From IMG/VR virus record IMGVR_UViG_3300035156_000361, positions 1-44,532 of that record: a stretch of 44,532 bases of DNA. One strand, given 5' to 3'. Below the pieces are notes generated by a model. That model was given only the letters and a program-made list of their open reading frames with translations, did not search any database and was not told where the DNA came from. Each line of letters opens with the position of its first letter. Position 1 is the stretch's first letter. This document shows positions 23,772 to 33,659 of this stretch, piece by piece. The translations under genes were made by a program, and so were the position numbers. This stretch comes from a virus.

Positions 23772-26294
23772 GTGGCAAAAGTCTCAGGCTCCTACGAGAG
23801 CGTCATTCGGGGCGTGTCCGAGCAGGTCCCTTGGGATCGCCGCTCGGGCCAGCACTCCGAGCAGATCAACATGATTTCCGACCCCGTGCGCGGCCTTGTC
23901 CGGCGCCACGGGTCCGTCACCCAGGACGAGAAGGTGATCGCGCCCGCCTCGGCCTTTGCCGGGCTGCTGGCCGATACCCTGCATCACCGGGCAATCCCCT
24001 TCTCCGTCGCCGGGGTGGACTACGACCTCGTAGCCCGCACCCGCGCCGGGTCCGGGACCACCGGCTTCGCCTGGGCGCTCAACCGCGCCACCGCCAAGTT
24101 CATCCCCATCGTGTACGCCGCTGGCGACCCGGTGCTCGATCAGCTCGTGGCGGGCGGCGTGTCCGCGGCCACCAACCTCGGGCGCTACCTCATCCTGGCC
24201 GGCAACAGCATCGTGCCCGCGCACACGCGCACCGACGCATGGGCGGCAGTGGGCAACCAGCGGTTCGCCGCGATCTGGGTACGGGGCGGCGCCTTCGCGC
24301 GCACCTTCGCTGCCACCGTCACCCGCCTCGACGGTACCAAAGTGACGGCCACCTACAAGACCAAGGCCTCCAGCTATCCCGAGCTGCTGAGCACGACGGA
24401 CCTCCTGGCCTCGGACCCCGAGTACCAGAAAAAGGTCAACGACCGGGTGAACGCCTACAACTCGGCCGCGACCGCCTGGATCGGCCAAGCCGCCGAGGAC
24501 ATCACGCCCGAGAACATCGCGCAGAAGCTGCTCGAAAGCTTCGTGGCGCAGGGCGTCACCGGCGTCACCCGCCAGCGCGGCACCGTCCTGATCGACCTAG
24601 CGGACCTCAAGGAGGTCTCGGCCGAGGACGGCGGCGACAACTCGCTGATCCACTCGGTCGGCAACGAGGTGACGGCGGCCGAGCTGGTCAGCACGATCCA
24701 CAGGGTTGGCAAGATCGTCCGGGTCCGCCCCAAGCGCGCGTCCGGTGACGACGCCTTCTATCTGGAGGCGGTTGCCAAAGAGGCCGGCTCGACCGGCTGG
24801 GCGCCCGTGTATTGGCGTGAGACGGCCGGGACGCAGCTCAAGGTCACATCCGCATTCGTGCTTGGCACCGTGGTCGGCGGGACGCTCTACCTCGCCTCCA
24901 CCGTCGCTGGACTGACCGCCCTGACGGGCCTCTCCGACGTGCCGGCTTTCAAGCCCCGCGCCGCCGGTGACGACCTCACCGCGCCCATTCCGTACTTCCT
25001 GGGCAAGCGCATCGACTACCTCGGCACGTTCCAGGACCGGCTGGTGGTAGGCGCCGACGCGGTGCTGCTATTCTCGCGCACCGGCGACTACTTCAACTGG
25101 TTCCGGCAATCGGTCCTCACCATGGCCGACGACGATCCCGTGGAGCAGTTCGCACTCGGCTCCGAGGACGACGTAATCACGGGCTCCGCGGACTTCGACC
25201 GCAGCAAAATCTACTTCGGCCGCAAGTGCTGGTACAGCGTAAGCGGGGCCGCCCCCATGACGCCCAAGACGGCGAGCGTGGTCAAGCTCCGGCAAGAGCC
25301 AGGCGCGACCGCGGCGCCGCCACAGGCATCCGACAACCTCGTGTTCTACTGCAAGGCGAGCGGCGAGCCGGGCGCCCGGTCCACCAAGCTGCATCAGCTC
25401 CAGGCCGGGCTACTGGCAGACAGTCCCGAGGGCACCGACATCGCCGCCCAGCTCGACGCCTATGTCGTCGGCGAGCCGCTGGAGGTGCTGCCCGTCACGT
25501 CCCCCAACACCGTGTTCGTCAGGACCACCGGCAGCCGGCAGACGCTCTACGTCTATGCCTACCTCGACGCCGACCAGGGCGGGCAGCGCCTGTTCGACGC
25601 CTGGAACAAGTGGGTCATCGCGCCCCAGACCGGCCACGTCGTCGGGCTCAGCCGGGACGGTTCGGGCATCCTCGTCTACCTGCTCCGGCAGGACGCGACG
25701 AGCACCTGGATCGCCTGCGAGCGGTTCACGCTGGCGAGCGTCCTGTCGCCCCGCCCATACCTCGACTGCCTCCGTCCCCTCGCCAGTAGCGGCTACGTCA
25801 CCGCGGCTCTGGGCACGGCAGGGGCTGTCGCCCACGACACCACCAGCCCCTATCGCTTCGTCGGCACCACGCTGGACAAGCTCGCGCAGTTCACCGCGGC
25901 CTTCCCCGGAGCACCCTCCGCGTGGGCCGGCGTCGGCTATCCCGCCAGCGTCACGCCCACCAACCCCTTCGTGCTCGATCGCAATGGCCGTGCCGTCGTC
26001 AACGGCCGGCTCACGCTGGGTCGGGTGGACATCGGCGTGGCGGACACCGGCGCGGCGACCATCAGCGTCACCAGCAAGGCCGGCACCCAGCAGGTGCGCG
26101 AGTTCTCCGGCCGCGTGATCGGCGACAAGCAGCCCATCGGCACCCAGCCTGTGGTCGACACCACGGTATCGGCCGCGATTGGCCGAGAGGTCCGCGAGTG
26201 CAGCTACACCGTCGCGGCGGTCGGCTGGCTCCCCCTCACCGTGTCCGGCATCCAGTGGTCCGGGCAATACTTCAACAACACCCGCAGGATTTAA
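23772..26294 (+). CDS. Tail tubular protein B (T7 gp12), nozzle
   Basis: Protein of 840 residues from GTG 23772; the nearest AAGGA is 13 bases away, so the ribosome site is weak. The N-terminal SYESVIRGVSEQVPWDRRSGQ and the segment KRIDYLGTFQDRLVVGADAVLLFSR are typical of gp12 nozzle proteins, as is SVLTMADDDPVE. Six copies would form the tail nozzle. Length is close to T7 gp12 (about 794). Confidence 0.93.
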   Translation: MAKVSGSYESVIRGVSEQVPWDRRSGQHSEQINMISDPVRGLVRRHGSVTQDEKVIAPASAFAGLLADTLHHRAIPFSVAGVDYDLVARTRAGSGTTGFAWALNRATAKFIPIVYAAGDPVLDQLVAGGVSAATNLGRYLILAGNSIVPAHTRTDAWAAVGNQRFAAIWVRGGAFARTFAATVTRLDGTKVTATYKTKASSYPELLSTTDLLASDPEYQKKVNDRVNAYNSAATAWIGQAAEDITPENIAQKLLESFVAQGVTGVTRQRGTVLIDLADLKEVSAEDGGDNSLIHSVGNEVTAAELVSTIHRVGKIVRVRPKRASGDDAFYLEAVAKEAGSTGWAPVYWRETAGTQLKVTSAFVLGTVVGGTLYLASTVAGLTALTGLSDVPAFKPRAAGDDLTAPIPYFLGKRIDYLGTFQDRLVVGADAVLLFSRTGDYFNWFRQSVLTMADDDPVEQFALGSEDDVITGSADFDRSKIYFGRKCWYSVSGAAPMTPKTASVVKLRQEPGATAAPPQASDNLVFYCKASGEPGARSTKLHQLQAGLLADSPEGTDIAAQLDAYVVGEPLEVLPVTSPNTVFVRTTGSRQTLYVYAYLDADQGGQRLFDAWNKWVIAPQTGHVVGLSRDGSGILVYLLRQDATSTWIACERFTLASVLSPRPYLDCLRPLASSGYVTAALGTAGAVAHDTTSPYRFVGTTLDKLAQFTAAFPGAPSAWAGVGYPASVTPTNPFVLDRNGRAVVNGRLTLGRVDIGVADTGAATISVTSKAGTQQVREFSGRVIGDKQPIGTQPVVDTTVSAAIGREVRECSYTVAAVGWLPLTVSGIQWSGQYFNNTRRI

Positions 26295-26298
26295 GATC

Positions 26299-27063
26299 AT
26301 GGGCTCACTGCTATACGCAGATGCAATCCACATCCGCGAGCAGTCCAAGATCGACGCTGCGCGGATCACTCAGAAGTCCGGCAACGAGCTGCGGGGCGCC
26401 CAGACGGCGCTCCAGCAGTTCTCGGCTACGCTCGCCAACCGGAGGGCGATGACCGCCGCCGGCAAGCAGGCGGACGCACATGCCTCCAACATCGCCAAGA
26501 ACCTGGACGCCACGGCGGCCGGCACCTTCGGAGGCCGCGTCCGCGCAGCCGAGGAGCTGGGCGCCAGCGTCGCCATGGCGGCGGCATCCGGCGTCGGCGG
26601 CTCGACCGTGGACACCTACAACCGCACCCTCCGGCTCCATCAGGCTATGGCCGAGGAAAGCCAGGAGCGCGCGAGCGCACAGGACCTGTTCGGCGCATCG
26701 GAGGCGAGGGGAGACACCCTCGTCAACGCCGTCGGCGGCCTCGACAACAACGTCTACCGCGCCAACCTGGACTTCACCCAGTACGTCGACCACAAAAAGA
26801 TGGGCGGACTGGAGCGAATGCTCTGGCTCGGCACCGCTGCCGCCGCCACCGTGTTCGGCGGGCCGCAGGCCGGCACGGCCGTCATCGGTCTCGCTGAGTC
26901 CAAGAACGCTGCGAACAACGGCGACTTTGCAACTGCAAGCACCTCGCTCACGGGCGCGTTCAAGGACGCGACTTCGGCATACAAGGACACCCGCTCGACG
27001 GGCGGCAACTACTGGCGATCTACGCAGCAGGCGGGCGCCCCCAGCAACATCAAATTGAAATAA
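26299..27063 (+). CDS. Internal virion protein, gp14-like
   Basis: Protein of 254 residues from ATG 26299 (AGGA about nine bases upstream). It is Ala-rich and helical with a hydrophobic segment near 180-205 (MLWLGTAAAATVFGGPQAGTAV). In T7, gp14 is the first ejection protein and inserts in the outer membrane. Position after the nozzle gene and before two larger core proteins fits that role; sequence alone would not prove it. Confidence 0.75.
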   Translation: MGSLLYADAIHIREQSKIDAARITQKSGNELRGAQTALQQFSATLANRRAMTAAGKQADAHASNIAKNLDATAAGTFGGRVRAAEELGASVAMAAASGVGGSTVDTYNRTLRLHQAMAEESQERASAQDLFGASEARGDTLVNAVGGLDNNVYRANLDFTQYVDHKKMGGLERMLWLGTAAAATVFGGPQAGTAVIGLAESKNAANNGDFATASTSLTGAFKDATSAYKDTRSTGGNYWRSTQQAGAPSNIKLK

Positions 27064-27071
27064 GGATACCA

Positions 27072-29432
27072 ATGGCGACTGGTTACGACCGGCGACAGCC
27101 CACGCGCGAGACCTTCGCGTTCGAGCCTGCTACTCCGGCGCAGGCGCGGCCCCAACTCTCGGGCCAAAGCCGGGGAGCCCAAGTCGTCGGCGGCGAAAGC
27201 CAGGGCGGCGTAGTAGCGGCCGGTCCCCAGACGGATGCGGCGCCCGTCGCCGCTGGCCTTGGTCAGTTCGTCGAGGAGTTCATGCGCCCTCACGTTCAGC
27301 GGCGCCAGCAGGAGGAGTTCTTCAAGGGCTTCGCTGAGGCGCAGTCCGGCGTAGCGGTTGAGGAGATTGCCAAGTCCCACGGCGGCTTCTCCAAGGTGTT
27401 CGGCCCCACGTCCTACCTCCAGGGCGCCGAGTTCTTCACGGCCAAGGCCAAGATCGACGAGTGGACCACCGCCCGGTACGCCGAGCTGGACACGCTCAAG
27501 AAGATGCCGCCGCCGGAGTTCGCCAAGCTCATGGCGCGCACCAGCCAGGAAATGCTCACCGGCGACCCCTATGCCAATCAGGCGATCCAGGCCGGTCTGA
27601 TCGAAGCGTCGGCCCCGCTGATGAACGCGGTCAGCAAGGCCCGCTACTCCTGGCAGCAGGGCGAAGCGGCCAACGCTTACACCCAGTCCGGCGACAAGGC
27701 CGCAGGGGCGCTCCAGGCCGCCGCCGTGGCTCAGGCCAAGCTGTCCGACCCGAGTGACGAGGACGGCAGCGCCTTCGTGGCGCAGGGGCAGGCCTTCCTC
27801 GGCAGCTTGGTCAAGCCCGAGGGTATGGCGGACGAGACCTACAAGAAGTCCCTCTACAGCCTGTTCAAAGGCTCGATGCAGAGCGGCAACTTCTATGCCG
27901 TCAAGCTCATGCGCCAGGCAGGTATCGACAAGGTGTTCTCCGAGGACGAGCTGACCAAGCTGGAAGATGCTGAGCACAAATACGGCAACCGCGTGCTGGA
28001 ACAGTTCACCGCCGACGATCCCGAGTTCGGCAAGCTCGTCATGGAATATGAGCAGGCGCGCGGGGACATCCGGGCGGGCGCCCAGGGTGCCAAGACCCCG
28101 ATGCAGATGGCTCAGCTTGTCGGCCGCCTGAACGCACATGTGCGCGCGCGCACCGGCATCGACCGCGACGTATTCGACGCCAAGGAGCTGCGCGGCGAGG
28201 TTCGCTCGCTAGTAGACCTGTCCGTGTCGGCCCGGCAGCGGGCGCAGGATCACGTCTGGCAGATTGAGGACCGTGAGGACCGCCAGCAATTCGAGCGCGA
28301 GGAAGATGAGCGGGACGACCGGGAAGCCGCCGCTTCGGCGGGCGTCGCATGGTCCAGCGGCGACTGGAACGCTGCCTTCGCCGGCGGCGTCGAGCGCAAG
28401 CACTTCGAGGCCTTAGCTCTGCGGGACTTCCGCGGCGGCAAGCTGGACGGCTTGGCTCGCGCCTTCCGCGTTAGCCACGAGGTCTCCAATTCGGTCAAGA
28501 GCGACATCCTCGCGGGCGTAGAGGGCTCGATTGACGAGCAGTACGGCAAGAACTTCCAGACCGCGCATACGCGCTGGCAAAGCATGTATAGAGCTAACCC
28601 CGGCATGACCGCCGCCTACTACGGCGAGTGGCACGAGAAGATGCGTACGTTTGACACGCTCTCCCGCCAGCTCGGCCCTGCCAGCGCGTTCACCCGCGCC
28701 TTCGGTGACAGCGCCCGCTACAGCGCCGCCCGGCTCGACCCGGCCGTGCGCAAGACTGCCGACACAGCCATCAAAGACGCCGTTGCCGACCGGCAGCCGT
28801 CATGGTGGAACCCTTGGGGCGGCCCGACCTTCAACGACAACGCCGTGGCCGTGATGCAGAACGTCCTGCGCGAGCGCGTGGCGATGGGGATGCAGAACAG
28901 CGACACCCAGCCCGGCGTCCTGGCCAATGAGGCGCTCACCGCCGCCCTCGCAGACGGCAGCCTCCAAGTCGCCGCCGGTCAGGCATGGCGCGCGGCACCG
29001 GGCTCCAAGCCCTTCCGCAATCAGATCGGCTTGCAGCAGGATGAGGCCGACGACGTGTTCGACACCCTCGTCAACGACCGCCTCAAGAGGGCAGGCTTCC
29101 AGGCCGGCACCTCCGGGCACCTCGACATCAACTACATCAACACGCCCAAGGGCGACACCGCGCTGCACATCGTTGGCCGCGACGACGAGGGCCACCGGGC
29201 AAGCGTCATCATCGGCATCCCGGACTTCAAGGCCGCGGCCGCCAATCGCTCCCGCGCTGAGGTGGCCGGCAATCAGCCGAGCCCGGCCGCAGTCGCGGCC
29301 AAGCAGGCGGTAGCCGCGGGCCTTGACCCCAATCGCCGCATCAAGGGCGAGAAGGGCTGGCAGCGCGTCAAGCGCATCAACCTCGAAACCAAGGCTCGGG
29401 GCCTTCCCCGCACCACCTTCCGCAACAACTAA
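27072..29432 (+). CDS. Internal virion core protein, gp15-like
   Basis: Protein of 786 residues; AAGGA precedes the ATG. It is mostly alpha-helical with charged stretches such as EDREDRQQFEREEDERDDRE and no enzymatic motif. T7 gp15 (747 residues) is the periplasmic tunnel part of the ejectosome, and length and place match. The last segment is basic. Assignment is by order and size. Confidence 0.8.
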   Translation: MATGYDRRQPTRETFAFEPATPAQARPQLSGQSRGAQVVGGESQGGVVAAGPQTDAAPVAAGLGQFVEEFMRPHVQRRQQEEFFKGFAEAQSGVAVEEIAKSHGGFSKVFGPTSYLQGAEFFTAKAKIDEWTTARYAELDTLKKMPPPEFAKLMARTSQEMLTGDPYANQAIQAGLIEASAPLMNAVSKARYSWQQGEAANAYTQSGDKAAGALQAAAVAQAKLSDPSDEDGSAFVAQGQAFLGSLVKPEGMADETYKKSLYSLFKGSMQSGNFYAVKLMRQAGIDKVFSEDELTKLEDAEHKYGNRVLEQFTADDPEFGKLVMEYEQARGDIRAGAQGAKTPMQMAQLVGRLNAHVRARTGIDRDVFDAKELRGEVRSLVDLSVSARQRAQDHVWQIEDREDRQQFEREEDERDDREAAASAGVAWSSGDWNAAFAGGVERKHFEALALRDFRGGKLDGLARAFRVSHEVSNSVKSDILAGVEGSIDEQYGKNFQTAHTRWQSMYRANPGMTAAYYGEWHEKMRTFDTLSRQLGPASAFTRAFGDSARYSAARLDPAVRKTADTAIKDAVADRQPSWWNPWGGPTFNDNAVAVMQNVLRERVAMGMQNSDTQPGVLANEALTAALADGSLQVAAGQAWRAAPGSKPFRNQIGLQQDEADDVFDTLVNDRLKRAGFQAGTSGHLDINYINTPKGDTALHIVGRDDEGHRASVIIGIPDFKAAAANRSRAEVAGNQPSPAAVAAKQAVAAGLDPNRRIKGEKGWQRVKRINLETKARGLPRTTFRNN

Positions 29433-29440
29433 GGACTAAC

Positions 29441-32400
29441 ATGCCAGAAAGCCGCAGGGGCCAGTCCCGTCCCGGCCACAGCTTCCGCGATCCCGTTTAC
29501 GACGAGGTGGAGGCCAAATATGAGAAAATGTACGGCCTGCCTGCGGGCGGTATGAAGGCCATCCGCACCCGCGGCGAGCGGTCGAATGCCGACCAGGTTT
29601 CGCCGGTCGGCGCCCGCACCGTGTACCAGATCATGCCCAAGACGCGCGGCGCCTTCCAGAAGCGGTACAAGGTCGACGCCTACGCGGACATCGACTCCGC
29701 CGCCCATGTCGCCGCGCTGCACCTCCGTGACGACTTGAAGCGCACCGGCTCCTGGGAAGGGGCCGTGCGCGGCTACATCGGCGGTCCCGACCCCCGCCAA
29801 CACGGCAAGGTCACTCGGGCCTACGTCAGCCGCGTTACCGGCAACCGCGTCACGGCGCGCGCTGACGTTCCCGCCAGCCCCGGTGTTCACACCGACGGGA
29901 AGGCGCTCCAAGCGGGCGAGGTCAACTGGCTCGGCACCAGCACGGGCGACTACGCTTGGGCAGAGCGCCCCCTTGGCCCCGAGGCACCAAACCCCAAGGA
30001 CACGCCTTCGGGCAAGCGCCTCTCCGGGCTGCTGGCGGTGGTCGGCGCAGGGGGCATTCCCGGCAAAGTGGACACGCCGAACACACCCGTCATCGCGACG
30101 GAGCTTGCCGAGCAGCAGCAAGGTGAAGCTACTGAGGCTCGCCGGATTGAACTCGGCAAGGCGGGTTTCTTCGGCCGAGCCCAAGCCGCTACTGACGAGA
30201 ACTGGTTACTCGCTGAGGTTGGCCGGTCGATGGATCGCGCCCAACCCGAAGCGGAGGAGGGTTATACCCCTTGGTACATGGCTAACCGCGAGGACATCGA
30301 AGCCTTCGCCCAGACGCCACATGAGCGCACCCAGCTCCGCCAGACCACCAGCAAGGCGGGGCTCGCCCAGGTCAAGCTGGACATCGGTCGGGAGCGGCAG
30401 AACTGGGAAATCGCGGACGCCACCGGCCACGGCACGGCGTTCTCGCTGATTGCCGGCCTCGCCGATCCCGCAGGTTGGGTCGCTGGCTACGGCGTCGGCA
30501 AGGCCTTTCAGGTGGCCGGCATCGGCTCCCGCGTTCTGGCGCAGTCCGGCCGCGTCGCCGGGGCAGTCGCCTCCGCAGGCGCCGAGGGCATGATCGGCAA
30601 TGTGGGCTTCACCGCCCTGCTCGATGCCGCTGGGCGCACCACCACGTCCGAGGATTACGCCATGAGCGCGGGCCTCGGCCTGGGGATCGGGCTCGGCCTG
30701 TCTCCCCTGACGCTACGCGGCCGCGCTGAGCCACAGCTCCCGGCTTCGGCCGAGCGCGTGGTCCAGGCAGCTCAGGAGGCCCAGGGCGCCCGTCTCGCGC
30801 AAGCGTCGCGCGTCCTGGGGGAGGGCGCCACCCCCGAGCAGATCGCGACCGAGGCCAAGCGCCTCGACGCCCGCGACCAGCGGAACTTCGTCCTGTCCGC
30901 GCTAGGGGACATCCCTGACACCGAGCGGCTGCTGCACTCCGATCCGGAGAAGCTGCTCACCCGCGATCCTGCGGTCAAGCAGGGGGTCACCGACCGCTAC
31001 AACCTGTCGGCCGCGGTGGCTGACGACGCGGAGCGGGACCTGCTAGCGGAGCACCTTGCTCGCGCCGAGGCGATCGTTGCTGCCAACCCGGTCGACGAGA
31101 AGGCCCTCAACACGATCCTGCGCGCGGGTGGCTGGGAAAGCACGGGCTTGCGCCTGCTGCGCTCCGAGAGCCCGGTGGCAAAGGCGGTGGGCACCGTGCT
31201 GCTGGAAAGCACCACCGGCGCGGCCGGACGCCGCCCGACGGCGGCCCTGGCTATGGCCACGCGGCAGCGCATGTACCTGCGGACCTTCTACGGGTTCGAC
31301 GGGCTCTACCACCAGTTCCGACGCTCCGAGGGAGCCGGCCTGGTCTCCGAGGCCGTAACCGGCAAGGTCCGGCGCCGCTTCGACGAGCGCGTGTTCGATG
31401 AGGTCGAGGCCCGGTCGGGCAGCCCCGAGGGGCAATACTTCGACGCTAACCCGTTCGTGCGCGAGGCCGCTGACCTTTGGGAACGCGGCATGAACCAGAT
31501 GCGTACCGAAATGCAGCACGTCGACACCGTGGGGGCGGCCCGGCTCGGCAACACCAGCCGCGGCTACATGACCCACAAGCTCGATGCTCGGAAGGTGGTC
31601 GCCCTGACCGGCGCCCAGCGCACACAGGTGCGCGACATCCTCTCCGCCCAGTTCATCGACCCCGACAACGGGTTCAGCCCGGAGTTCTCCAAGAAGCTCG
31701 CCACCAAGTATCTGGAGCGGGCGGAGGACGCGGCCAAGGGCGGATACGACGTGCCGATGAACCTCCGCAGCCCAGAAGCGGCGCAGATCGTGCGCGACGC
31801 CCTGGAGGCCATGAGCATCCCCTCCGAGGAGCTGGACAAGCTCATGGGCAAGTTCTCGCGCGGCGGGGCGAACTTCACCAAGCAGCGCCTGCGCCTCAAC
31901 CTCCAGGCGGACATCGGGGACGGCATGGTCCTGCGGGACCTGTTCACTACTGACCTCGCCTCCATGTACCGCAGCTACGCTCGGCGCGTGGCCGGGGAGG
32001 TGGCGCTGGCTCAGTACGGCGTCATGGGCAAGAAGGGTCTCAACGAGCTGCGCAAGGCGATCAGCGCCAGCGGCGGCTCCGTCGATGACATGAAGGCTTA
32101 CGACCAGATCGCGGCCGAGTTCCTGAATACGCCCTTCGGCGAGCACAATCACCGCTTCATGGACAACCTCCGGGTCGCCACGGGCGCGGCGCGGCTCGGC
32201 GGCATGGGGTTCACCCAGTTTGCCGAGTACGGCAACGGCCTTGCGGCGCTGGGCGTCCAGCGGGTGTTCGCCGCCATCGGCGCGCTGCCCCGGCTGGTCC
32301 GGGAGGTGGGCCACCTCAAGGCAGGTGGCACCTCCAAGAACCCGATCCTGGGCAGCCTCGACCTGCTCGGCGGCGACATTGGCATGGACGAGTACCAGCT

Positions 32401-33361
32401 CACCAGGTTCTTCGACGTGAAGGACTCGGACATCCAGGTCTACAGCTCCGAGAACATCGGGCTCGGCAGCCGCGCGCTGCGCGGGGCGGCTCACGCCCAG
32501 GCGGTCCTCACCGGGCAGCGCCTCATTACCGCCGTGCAGACGCGCGGCATGGCCGAGCAGATCGCCCGCAAGGCGATGAAGTTCATCCGATCCGGCAACG
32601 AGGATGAGGCCTTGGCCGACATGGGCTTCACGCCAGAGCTGGCCGAGGCGATCCGCGGCGACCTCCCGAACGTCGCCCGTTTCGACGGGGACAGGCTAGT
32701 GGAGCTGGGTCTCACCAAGTCCAAGCTGCCTGGCTACCAGCTCGCGCAGCTACGGGACGCGGTGGAGCGCGGTGCGAGCCAGATCATCCAGCGTACCTAC
32801 GTCGGCGAGACCGGCAAGTGGGCGCACGACGGCTTCCTCAAGATGCTCGCCCAGTTCCGCACCTTCGGTGTCACCGCCGTCGAGAAGCAGTGGGGCAGGG
32901 GCGTCCGCAACCACGGCGCGATTAAGTCCGCGATGTACCTGCTTGGCTCCATGAGCTTTGCGGTGCCCGTCCACATCGCGCGGGTGCAGGCCAAGATGAC
33001 GGGCATGTCCCGCTCCGAGCGGGAGAAGTACGCAGATCAGAACCTGTCCGTGGGAGCGCTCGGTCGCGCCAGCCTTAACTACGCCTCGGCCTCTGGCCTC
33101 CTCGGCGACATCATCGACGTGGGCGGGGGCTTCGCCTCCAGCTTTGGCGGCGACGGCGGCGAGGAGCTGGCCAAGCAGATCGGCGTCCGCGGCACCAAGG
33201 GGCAGTCGCAGCTCATCGGCGGCGTCATCGCCCCCGGTGTCGGGCTAGTAGAGGATGTCTGGGACGGTGTGCATGGCGACGGCAAGAAGCTGGTCAAGAT
33301 AATGCCGGGGGCGAACCTGCCCTATGCCCAGCCGATCATCAACGCCGTGTCGGCAGATTAG
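29441..33361 (+). CDS. Internal virion protein with lytic transglycosylase domain, gp16-like
   Basis: Protein of 1306 residues (T7 gp16: 1318). Residues about 15-130 are a transglycosylase SLT domain: E46 in RTRGERSNAD is the likely catalytic Glu, followed by SPVGARTVYQIMPKT and a GAVRGYIGG loop. The rest is helical with hydrophobic stretches, as expected for a protein that crosses the inner membrane during ejection. Residues about 209-233 (KVDTPNTPVIATELAEQ) recur in a leftward small gene at 33358-33552. The stop overlaps that gene's stop on the other strand. Confidence 0.92.
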   Translation: MPESRRGQSRPGHSFRDPVYDEVEAKYEKMYGLPAGGMKAIRTRGERSNADQVSPVGARTVYQIMPKTRGAFQKRYKVDAYADIDSAAHVAALHLRDDLKRTGSWEGAVRGYIGGPDPRQHGKVTRAYVSRVTGNRVTARADVPASPGVHTDGKALQAGEVNWLGTSTGDYAWAERPLGPEAPNPKDTPSGKRLSGLLAVVGAGGIPGKVDTPNTPVIATELAEQQQGEATEARRIELGKAGFFGRAQAATDENWLLAEVGRSMDRAQPEAEEGYTPWYMANREDIEAFAQTPHERTQLRQTTSKAGLAQVKLDIGRERQNWEIADATGHGTAFSLIAGLADPAGWVAGYGVGKAFQVAGIGSRVLAQSGRVAGAVASAGAEGMIGNVGFTALLDAAGRTTTSEDYAMSAGLGLGIGLGLSPLTLRGRAEPQLPASAERVVQAAQEAQGARLAQASRVLGEGATPEQIATEAKRLDARDQRNFVLSALGDIPDTERLLHSDPEKLLTRDPAVKQGVTDRYNLSAAVADDAERDLLAEHLARAEAIVAANPVDEKALNTILRAGGWESTGLRLLRSESPVAKAVGTVLLESTTGAAGRRPTAALAMATRQRMYLRTFYGFDGLYHQFRRSEGAGLVSEAVTGKVRRRFDERVFDEVEARSGSPEGQYFDANPFVREAADLWERGMNQMRTEMQHVDTVGAARLGNTSRGYMTHKLDARKVVALTGAQRTQVRDILSAQFIDPDNGFSPEFSKKLATKYLERAEDAAKGGYDVPMNLRSPEAAQIVRDALEAMSIPSEELDKLMGKFSRGGANFTKQRLRLNLQADIGDGMVLRDLFTTDLASMYRSYARRVAGEVALAQYGVMGKKGLNELRKAISASGGSVDDMKAYDQIAAEFLNTPFGEHNHRFMDNLRVATGAARLGGMGFTQFAEYGNGLAALGVQRVFAAIGALPRLVREVGHLKAGGTSKNPILGSLDLLGGDIGMDEYQLTRFFDVKDSDIQVYSSENIGLGSRALRGAAHAQAVLTGQRLITAVQTRGMAEQIARKAMKFIRSGNEDEALADMGFTPELAEAIRGDLPNVARFDGDRLVELGLTKSKLPGYQLAQLRDAVERGASQIIQRTYVGETGKWAHDGFLKMLAQFRTFGVTAVEKQWGRGVRNHGAIKSAMYLLGSMSFAVPVHIARVQAKMTGMSRSEREKYADQNLSVGALGRASLNYASASGLLGDIIDVGGGFASSFGGDGGEELAKQIGVRGTKGQSQLIGGVIAPGVGLVEDVWDGVHGDGKKLVKIMPGANLPYAQPIINAVSAD

Positions 33362-33552
33362 CGCCAAAGAGAGCGCCACCAAGTCCTCCAGGGGTGCTTG
33401 GTGGCCTCCGCCCTTCTACGGGCCTCAGCAGCCTCTCCCAAGCGCTGCTCCCTAAGCTCTGCGGTTATGATCGGAGTGTTCGGCGTATCCAGTTTGGGCG
33501 GGATGACCACCGGCGGTGCAGCGGTTTGGAGGAGCAGGGCAGCGATCAGCAT
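33358..33552 (-). CDS. Leftward small membrane-anchored protein sharing an ejection-protein segment
   Basis: Protein of 64 residues read leftward, the only convincing minus-strand gene. It begins MLIAALLLQTAAPPVVIPP, a hydrophobic signal or anchor without a lipobox, then KLDTPNTPIITAELREQRLG and a Trp/Arg-rich basic end (HPWRTWWRSLW). Across 25 codons it aligns without gaps to residues 209-233 of the gp16-like protein, with 17 identical residues but only 53 of 75 bases equal; at least seven differences are synonymous, which argues that it is or was translated. Its stop overlaps the gp16-like stop tail to tail. I see no strong ribosome site or leftward promoter. Function unknown; a role in the lysogen, such as superinfection exclusion, is a hypothesis. 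Confidence 0.6.
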   Translation of the reverse strand: MLIAALLLQTAAPPVVIPPKLDTPNTPIITAELREQRLGEAAEARRRAEATKHPWRTWWRSLWR

Positions 33553-33593
33553 ACGCTGAGTCTGCCGAGCGCCCTCCGCCGGGTCAATTCCCT

Positions 33594-33614
33594 TTTGATA
33601 CCGTCCTGCACAAG
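33594..33614 (+). promoter_or_regulatory. Phage RNA polymerase promoter, copy 2 (tail/lysis block)
   Basis: TTTGATACCGTCCTGCACA, identical over 19 bases to the copy at 18501, then AG. It lies 45 bases before the tailspike start, in a gap between the leftward small gene and the tailspike. Followed by a GC-alternating stretch and AT-rich CATTTATAGG, which contains the tailspike ribosome site. Confidence 0.8.
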
Positions 33615-33659
33615 CGCGCCCGCGCGCGATCAACCCATTTATAGGAGACCGGCCAGACC

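Noticed and set aside
24000-26300. Long ORFs in other frames of the tail tube B gene
   Set aside because: They lack ribosome sites and are Arg/Pro-rich frame shadows typical of GC-rich coding DNA.
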